A stretch of DNA of 64,000 nucleotides from Phoronis australis (lineage: Eukaryota; Phoronida; Phoronidae), in assembly GCA_002633005.1 (NCBI GenBank), contig NMRA01000254.1, positions 492,436 through 556,435 on the forward strand, given 5' to 3'. Below are positions 50,301 to 59,300 of the stretch, piece after piece. Numbering within the stretch: the first letter of the stretch is position 1; each line of letters begins with the position of its first letter. Made by a program: the position numbers and the translations under genes. The notes beneath the pieces were generated by a model. The model made no database searches and was not told the origin of the DNA. It saw nothing but the letters and a program-made list of their open reading frames with translations.

Positions 50301-53300
50301 AGTTTCAAGCCTCTAATTCTTGTTCCTTGCAACTTCATATTTTTTTAAATGATGCTTGTCAAATTCTGGTGTGAGGAAACGCTATTCCATCACCATGGTA
50401 ATAGTTACATGTATGTCCACTTTCATATCGTGGAAACTTGCTGTTGATTAGTGTTTGTAATGCTAAATGTTGTAAAGTATTGTGCATTTTAAGTTACGTA
50501 TTATGTTAAAAGTTTGAATCATTTTGGGTTAATGAATGAAAATGATAACATTTTGTATTGGACTTCTCATACTTATGTGCTCTAACGAGCCCTTTTTGGA
50601 GAACTGGAAAAAGGTCTGCCTCAGTCAGAGAAGCCCGAATTCCGGAAAAAGTAGAAAATGAGACAAAATTCCACTAGAAGACAGGAAGTACCAAAATTTA
50701 GCGTCTGCAATTCATACATAGCTCTGAACATACCCACCGAATCTTATAGTAAAAGATAGACATTGCCAAAAATTCCAGCCCCCCATTCTTTTAGGCTTGG
50801 TGCGCTCATACAAAATTTGGGAAAATCTATATTGAAAGCCAATAACTTTGCACAGTTCGCCAGAAGTACCCAAGTTCTGAATAAACCTCGTTTGAGCGAG
50901 CGCTGTGGCCAGCGACCAGTTAGGCCTAAGGGTAGCCTTGGCGCAAAGCTGTATAGGCCTACTAACAAGCACTGAGGCTAACTAAGGTCTGTCGCGGCAG
51001 TGTGACACAGGACTAACCAGCCCTTAATTTCATGCAAGTGTCTGAAACTACCTTTGAATAAATGCAGATTTATGATTTGACCATTTTACTTCGACAAAAC
51101 AACTTGCAACCGCATGCGTTTACCGTTCGCCAGTGTTTGGTCTCGACGGGCACTGGGTCCGATAGGCTGCGGTCCCGAGTCTGGCAAAATAATTTCTGTC
51201 AAAATTTATTCGCCACATTGCTTCAGCAAATTCGATAAAACTGTCCGTATTTTGATTTTATTAAAATTAAGGTGCGCTGTTGATTATTTTATTCCCGTTT
51301 GCAGGCTTGTAACAGGCACTCACATTGACGGCGTTTTCTTAGCCTAGGTTCCTGAATGAATTGTACTTCCGGGTTCGCGGCAAGTTCAAAATAGCGGTGG
51401 TTCTTCGGGTGCGAATCGTGAGTGGCGCGTTCATTTAAACTTTTTTCGAGTACGGATCGTGTATTAGCTATGGGGTAGGTACTTCTTGGATCCTTATAAC
51501 ATCCTCTAACCATGTAGTAAGGGTTAACAACGCGCCAGGTTTAACATAATTATCGCGTTCAGAATTACCTTGCTCGAAACAAAAACTATGCAGGACAAGC
51601 TAGTTTAACTCCACAAACTTCTTTCCTAAACTTTCAGTGTATGGAAAATACATGTGGATACTCAAGTTTTTGTCGTTGCATCGTGATCAACATTTCATTT
51701 CCGTATGAGCACTCATTACGTTCGTAACCACCTACAACTGGATTTCAATAGCGGCAACTGCATACTTTCAATGCACCACTAGATGTTGAAATTGTACCAG
51801 AGCACTGCGTCCCATTTCCTTGGAAACCACTGTTACAGCTACAGTTGAATGAACCAAAGGTGTTTGAGCAGACGGCTTTGGCGTTACAGTTGTGTTCTCC
51901 TGTTCTGCATTCGTTGATATCTGAAAAAGTTTGACTCGAAATTGGTGCAAGCGCAAGAGTTCAGGGTTGGGAGGGGCAAGCAACGCTCACTGAACAGAGA
52001 GGTAGGAAAATGGGGAACGTAAAGATACGTGCTCATGTTAACTTACTGTAAGTTACAGCCATAGGGAACAGACAAGGCAGTCACGAACTGAAAGACACAG
52101 TGAACCACAACTTTTAAAAGAGAATATCTGCCAACAGCATCAGACTCACCTGGATTTGGCCAGGACATTCTGTTAGGGAACGGCACACTTTTAACAAAAT
52201 CGGAGTGGATCGTCTGCGCTCCGACTTTAAAGCCAGATAACAGAATTGCTTTGGCGAGCAAGGTATACGTGTAATTTGTGGGAGAATCGTTCAATTGTCA
52301 GTGAGAGGCAAAATTGTCTAGGAAGGGGAATGAGCGTGCGCGACAGGGAATAGCATATGTGAGAGAATTTTGCGCTCGGTCATATCAGATTTTGAGCCTG
52401 GCGCAGGCGCGGAAGTCTGGGTGCCTTGTCATCTACAGAGCACGATGTATACCTGACGCTATGTTTGCTGCAAAGCATGTAACTTTCAAGAAAACAAAAA
52501 ATAAATGTGATTTTCTTTGCCAATAGATGGCATACTAATGCGCTTTGTAAATGCTGAAATTGTACCTGAGCATTGTGTTCCATTCCCCGTGTAACCACTT
52601 TGACATCTGCAGTTGAATGAGCCAACGGTATTTGAACAGATTGCATTGCCGTCACAATTGTGTTGAGAAGATGTACATTCGTCGTAATCTAGTAATATTT
52701 GGTTCGAAATTAAGATGCAACAAGACATTTTAGTTGAAACGTAACTCAATGGTATTGGCGTACAGGCAAAATTAGTAATTAAATCAATGCTGCATTTGTC
52801 AATGAATTAATGATATTTTTCCTGACATGTTCATTTGAAGCTATTTGCCCATTTGCAGTAAGAATGTCACCATTCTCTCGTTAATCCACTTTCGAAACTA
52901 CAACTGAATTTCAAGAGACGGGGAAATTGCATGCTTTCACTGTATTACAACTGAGTTCTAAATGCTGAAATTGCACCTGAGCATTTCGTTCCATCCCCCT
53001 GGTAACCACTTCGACAACTACATTTAAATGAGCCAATGGTGTTCGAGCATACCGCATTGACATCGCAATTGTCTTCGGCTGTTGTGCATTCGTTGATATC
53101 TGCAGTAGAAACATTCGAAAATTCATTATTGCACGGATTATATAGTTAATGCAAAACACTATCGAGTTCGTGTAAAAGCAGGCAATTTGCAAAGAAAGTC
53201 ATGACATATTTGACAAATATATAAGTGACATCATTTCTGTGTTTGTTAGGAAGTGTTTTCAACATTTTGACCATAAAACCATTTGGCACTTTTCGCGACA

Positions 53301-56300
53301 GGTACATTTCATAAAAAACACAAACTTTACATGCAGTAGGAAGAAAGAGCTTTTGTCAGTGCCTCACGTGCACTTGTTAACAAAGGCAATCTCCCATTTA
53401 CAATTCAGTTTTTTGTGTCTTAATTTTCGTTTGATGAAAATTAACTCCCTTAAATATTGAAAGTGTACCCGTGCACAGCGTTCCATTTCCTTGGAATCCA
53501 GCATGACAACTACAGTTGAATGACCCAAAGATGTTCCAGCAGAGGGCATTAGCGTCGCAGTTGTGTATGCCCATGGTGCATTCATTCATATCTACATGTA
53601 GAAATATGTGGTATAAAAGGGAGGTCTTACATTATTATTGCTCTCAGAACTATTGCATTCCGGTCGAAACAATAGTCTTGGCAATGGGTCTTTACGTTAC
53701 ATGTTATATTCGAAAAGCATTGCACGGCTTCCATGACAAGTAGGTTATTTAAAGATTACTTCCATAAGCTTTTCTACTGTATAGAACAGATCTTCATTTT
53801 GTCAGTACCTCATGGTAAACGTTTCATGTTAGTATCAAATTCTTTTTGCTCTGTATTGAATTTCACAAAACCTATCAAACCTACACCATGAAACTATTCC
53901 TAACTGTACGGCGTCTCATTCTCTTGATGACCAGTCCAGCAATAGAATGAGCCACTGGTGAGCAGATGACATAGCTCAGGAAAATGTTCAAGTGAGTCAG
54001 TTAAGGAATCATATCCGTGAAGTGCCAAGGACGTGTTTGCAACAATGCTCGCAAGAAAAAAGTCAACCGAGGTTACCCGGATGGTGCATAAAAGTCACTA
54101 CATGGTTCTAAACAATGAAAATATACCAGAGCATTGCGTTCCATTTCCATGGTAACCACTTTGACAACTGCAGTTGAATGAGCCAATGGTGTTCATGCAG
54201 ACTGCGTTGACGTCACAGTTGTGTGTTCCTGTTGTGCATTCGTCGATATCTAGAAAACATTTGGATCGAGGTTAAAGAAAATAAATCCCGCTTTCTGTTA
54301 AAAACACGTGTAGTAAAATCGGTCATATTTTTCCCTATTCCAGCTTCAAAAGACTTATAATGTTATAAAGAAGAACCGAGAACCAGAGTTAAATGCTTCA
54401 TGCCATGTCACTACGGGTTATTTTAAGTCACCACGGCATCATGGTAGTCAGGGTTAATGCCAAGCGATTTGCTTAAATTTTATTTGTTATTCAAACTGGC
54501 GATAAGAATGCAAAACCGTTTGTTTGGAATTGCATTTACGCCTGTTAAGAAAGCTGAATTTGAATTAAAGTGGCTTTAAAAAAGAACATTTTTAGACAAA
54601 AATAGTGCTCATGGTCTGATGTCTTTTGCGGTCCATCAGACACGCGCAGGCTTCATGGTTGTGCCCAGTACACAAAACACCTGAGCCAAAACTCACAGCA
54701 GCCCTAGGACAGATCAGCAGCTTCTCTGTAAAACAAGTTTTTTGTCCGCTTGTATCGTTTACGAGAACGGAGTTACTTGTGACGCCAATGTAAATGGCCT
54801 TGTCTTCAGAATCAAGGTGTTAACCATTCAGCGTTCATTTAAAGGCTGCATATGAGCATAACCACCCTACCATCGATTTCTAAGCAAAAAATCTGCTGCT
54901 GTATTCAGTGCTGTCTGAGTAAGGTAGCGTCATTTGTCAGGATGGATGCTTGCCACACTGAGAACAATATTATCTGCAAATGCTTGCTTGTAGAACCTTG
55001 GACCCATGTCAGCCGATAACTGTCCATAACCCTGTTGAAGAGGGTGGGTGTTCCCCTGGTGATGAGAAAGGCCACACTGGCACCCTCCAGACAAGCAGTC
55101 GCTGAGCACTTTGATAATCGGCCTGGTAAGACACCATTTCAAAGTCGTTCAGTGCAACTCNAGATTGCAAGCTTTATGTCACTACTGAAATTGTACCTGA
55201 GCAAATCGTCCCATTCCCTAGGTAACCTGTTTGACAGGTGCAGATGAATGAGCCAACGGTGTTCGAGCAGACTGCATTGACGTCACAGTTGTGTCCTCCT
55301 GTTGTGCATTCGTTGATATCTACAAACGTCTCTTTCAAAATTACGATGCAAGATCTTTCAGTAACTCCCTCGTACTTGCGTAAAAGCACACAATTTCCAA
55401 GGGAAGCAATCTGTGCGTTTGTCGAATAAATTTGTGACATTGGGTTCATTAAGGTCAACATGTAAATTTGCTTGTTGCTTGTCAATTTAACTAGAAATGG
55501 CCAGGCATGTGTAGTGGTGCGCAAATGCCGTTTTTTTTGGCCGTTATTGATTTCATCGAACCCGTCTCTCCTAAATACTAAAATTGTACCTGAGTGTGCA
55601 CTGCATTACATTTTTGGTAACCATTCGGACAAACGCTGCTGGATGACCCACAAATTTCAGAGCAGTCGTGAATTCCCACTATGCCCTTATCACCCATGCT
55701 TTGTCTTAAATGCCAGGTTTAACATAAATATGGCGCTCAGAATTACCTTACTCTAAGGAAAAACTATTCAGGACAAGCTAGTATAACTCCACAAACTATT
55801 TTCCTAAACTTTCAATGTATGGAGAACACATGTGGATACTCAAGTTTTTGTCGTTGCATCGTGATAAACATTTCATTTCCGTATGAGCACTCATTACGTT
55901 GGTAACCACCTACAACTGAATTTCAATAGCGGCAACTGCATACTTTCAATGCACCACTAAATGTTGAAATTGTACCATAGCACTGCGTCCCATTTCCTTG
56001 GAAACCACTGTTACAGCTACAGTTGAATGAACCAAAGGTGTTTGAGCAGACGGCTTTGGCGTTACAGTTGTGTTCTCCTGTTCTGCATTCGTTGATATCT
56101 GAAAAAGTTTGACTCAAAATTGGTGTAAGCGCAAGAGTTCAGGGTTGGGAGGGGCAAGCAACGCCCACTAAACAGAGAGGTAGGAAAATGGGGAGCGTAA
56201 AGATGTGTGCCCCTGTTAACTTACAGTCGGTGAGGGTGAAATCCTCATGGCGACAGCCATAGGGGATAGGCAAGGCAGTCACGATCTGAAAGACCCAAAG

Positions 56301-59300
56301 AACCACAAATTTCAAAAAAGAATATCTGCCAACAGCATCAGACTCGGTTTGGCCAGGACATTCTGTTTGGGAACGGCACATTTTTAACAAAATCGGAGTG
56401 GATCGTCTGCGCTCCAACTTTAAAGCCAGATAACACAATTGCTTTGGCGAGCAAGGTATACGTGTAATTTGTGGGAGAATCGTTCCTTTGTCAGTGAGAG
56501 GCAAAATTTGTCCAGGAAGGGGAATGAGCGTGCGCGACAGCGAATAGCATGTGTGAGAGAATTTTGCGCTCGGTCATACCTGATTTTGAGCCTCGCGCAG
56601 GCGCGGAAGTATGGGTGCCGTGTCATCTACAGAGCACGATGTATACCTCTCGCTATGTTTGCTGCAAAGCATGTAACTTTCAAGAAAACAAAAATAAATG
56701 TGATTTTCTTTGCCAATAGATGGCATACTAATGCGCTTTGTAAATGCTGAAATTGTACCTGAGCATTGTGTTCCATTCCCCGTGTAACCACTTTGACATC
56801 TGCAGTTGAATGAGCCAACGGTATTTGAACAGATTGCATTGGCGTCACAATTGTGTTGAGAAGATGTACATTCGTCGTAATCTAGAAATAATTGGTTCGA
56901 AATTAAGATGCAACAAGACATTTTAGTTGAAACGTAACTCAATGGTTTTGGCGTACAAGCAAAATTAGTAATTAAACCAATGCTGCATTTGTCAATGAAT
57001 TTATGATATTTTTCCTGACATGTTCATTTGAAGCTATTTGCCCGTTTGCAGTAAGGATGTCACCATTCTCTCGTTAACCCACTTCCGCAACTACAACTGA
57101 ATTTCAAGAGACGGGGAAATTGCATGCTTTCAATGTATTGCAACTGAGTTCTTAACGCTGAAATTGCACCTGAGCATTTCGTTCCATCCCCATGGTAACC
57201 ACTTCGACAACTACATTTAAATGAGCCAATGGTGTTCGAGCATACTGCATTGACATCACAATTGTCTTCGGCCGTTGTGCATTCGTTGATATCTGCAGAA
57301 GAAACATTCGAAAATTCTTTATTGCACGGATTATTTAGTTAATGCAGGCAATTTGCAAAGAAAGTCATGACATATTTGACAAATATATGAGTGACATCAT
57401 TTCTGTGTTTGTTTGGAAGTGTTTTCAACATTTTGACCACAAAACCATATGGCACTTTTCGCAACAGGTACATTTCATAAAAAACCACAAACTTTACATA
57501 CAGTAGGCAGAAAGAGGTTTTGTCAATGCCTCACGTGAACTTGTTAACAAATGCAATCTCCCATTTAAAATTCCGTTTTTTGTGCCTTATTTTTCGTTTA
57601 ATGAAAATTAACTCTCTTAAATTCTGAAATTGTACCCGTGCACAACGTTCCATTTCCTTGGAATCCAGCATGACAGCTACAGTTGAATGACCCAAAGATG
57701 TTCCAGCAGAGGGCATTAGCGTCGCAGTTGTGTATGCCGATGGTGCATTCATTCATATCTACGTGTAGAAATATGTGGTACAAAAAGGGATGTTTTACAT
57801 TATTAATGCTCTCAGGACTATTGCATTCCGGTCGAAACAATACTTTTGGCAATGGACCGTTACGTTACATGCTATATTCGAAAAGCATTGCATGGCTTCC
57901 ATGACAAGTAAGTTATTTAAAGATTACTTCCATAAGCTTTTCTACTGTAGAGAACAGATCTTCATTTTGTCAGTACCTCATGGTAAACGTTTCATATTAG
58001 TATCAAATTATTTTTGCGCTGTATTGAATTTCTCAAAACCTATCAAACCTACATCATGAAACTATTCCTAACTGTACGGCGTCTCATTCTCTTGGTGACC
58101 AGTCCAGCAATTGAATGAGCCACTGGTGAGCAGATGACATAGCTCAGGAAAATGTTCAAGTGAGTCAGTTAAGGAATCATATCCGTGAAGTGCCAAGGAC
58201 GTGTTTGCAACAATGCTCGCAAGAAAAAAAGTCAACCGAGGTTACCCGGATGGTGCATAAAAGTCACTACATGGTTCTAAACAATGAAAATATACCAGAG
58301 CATTGCGTTCCATTTCCATGGTAACCACTTTGACAACTGCAGTTGAATGAGCCAATGGTGTTTATGCAGACTGCGTTGACGTCACAGTTGTGTGTTCCTG
58401 TTGTGCATTCGTCGATATCTAGAAAACATTTGGATCGAGGTTAAAGAAAATAAATCCCGCTTTCTGTTAAAAACACGTGTAGTAAAATCGGTCTTATTTT
58501 TCTCTATTCCAGCTTCAAAAGACTTACAATGTTATAAAGAAGAACCGAGAACCAGAGTTAAATGCTTCATGCCATGTCACTACGGGTTAGTTTAAGTCAC
58601 CACGGCATCATGGTAGTCAGGGTTAATTCCAAGCGATTTGCTTAAATTTTATTTGTTATTCAAACTGGCGATAAGAATGCAAAACCGTTTGTTTGGAATT
58701 GCATTTACGCCTGTTAAGAAAGCTGAATTTGAATTAAAGTGGCTTTAAAATTCACCAAGAACATTTTTAGACAAAAATAGTGCTCATGGTCTAATGTCTT
58801 TTGCGGTCCATCAGACACGCGCAGGCTTCATGGTTGTGCCCAGTACACAAAACACCTGAGCCAAAACTCACAGCAGCCCTAGGACAGATCAGCAGCTTCT
58901 CTGTAAAACAAGTTTTTGTCCGCTTGTATCGTTTACGAGAACGGAGTTACTTGTGACGCCAATGTAAATGGCCTTGTCTTCAGAATCAAGGTGTTAACCA
59001 TTCAGCGTTCATTTAAAGGCTGCATATGAGCATAACCACCCTACCATCGATTTCTAAGCAAAAAATCTGCTGCTGTATTCAGTGCTGTCTGAGTAAGGTA
59101 GCGTCATTTGTCAGGATGGATGCTTGCCACACTGAGAACAATATTATCTGCAAATGCTTGCTTGTAGAACCTTGGACCCATGTCAGCCGATAATTGTCCA
59201 TAACCCTGTTGAAGAGGGTGGGTGTTCCCCTGGTGATGAGAAAGGCCACACTGGCACCCTCCAGACAAGCAGTCGCTGAGCACTTTGATAATCGGCCTGG

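Larger units (their letters stand above)
51534..55160. repeat. Large duplication, copy A, main part
   Basis: Matches about 55714-59334 throughout, including E11-E7, the 180-bp repeat and the LINE relic, at an offset of about 4.17-4.19 kb. It ends directly at the n at 55161. Confidence 0.9.
55162..55707. repeat. Large duplication, copy B, first part
   Basis: Begins right after the n at 55161 with the same bases as 48512. Contains E6 and a decayed cassette. Confidence 0.85.
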
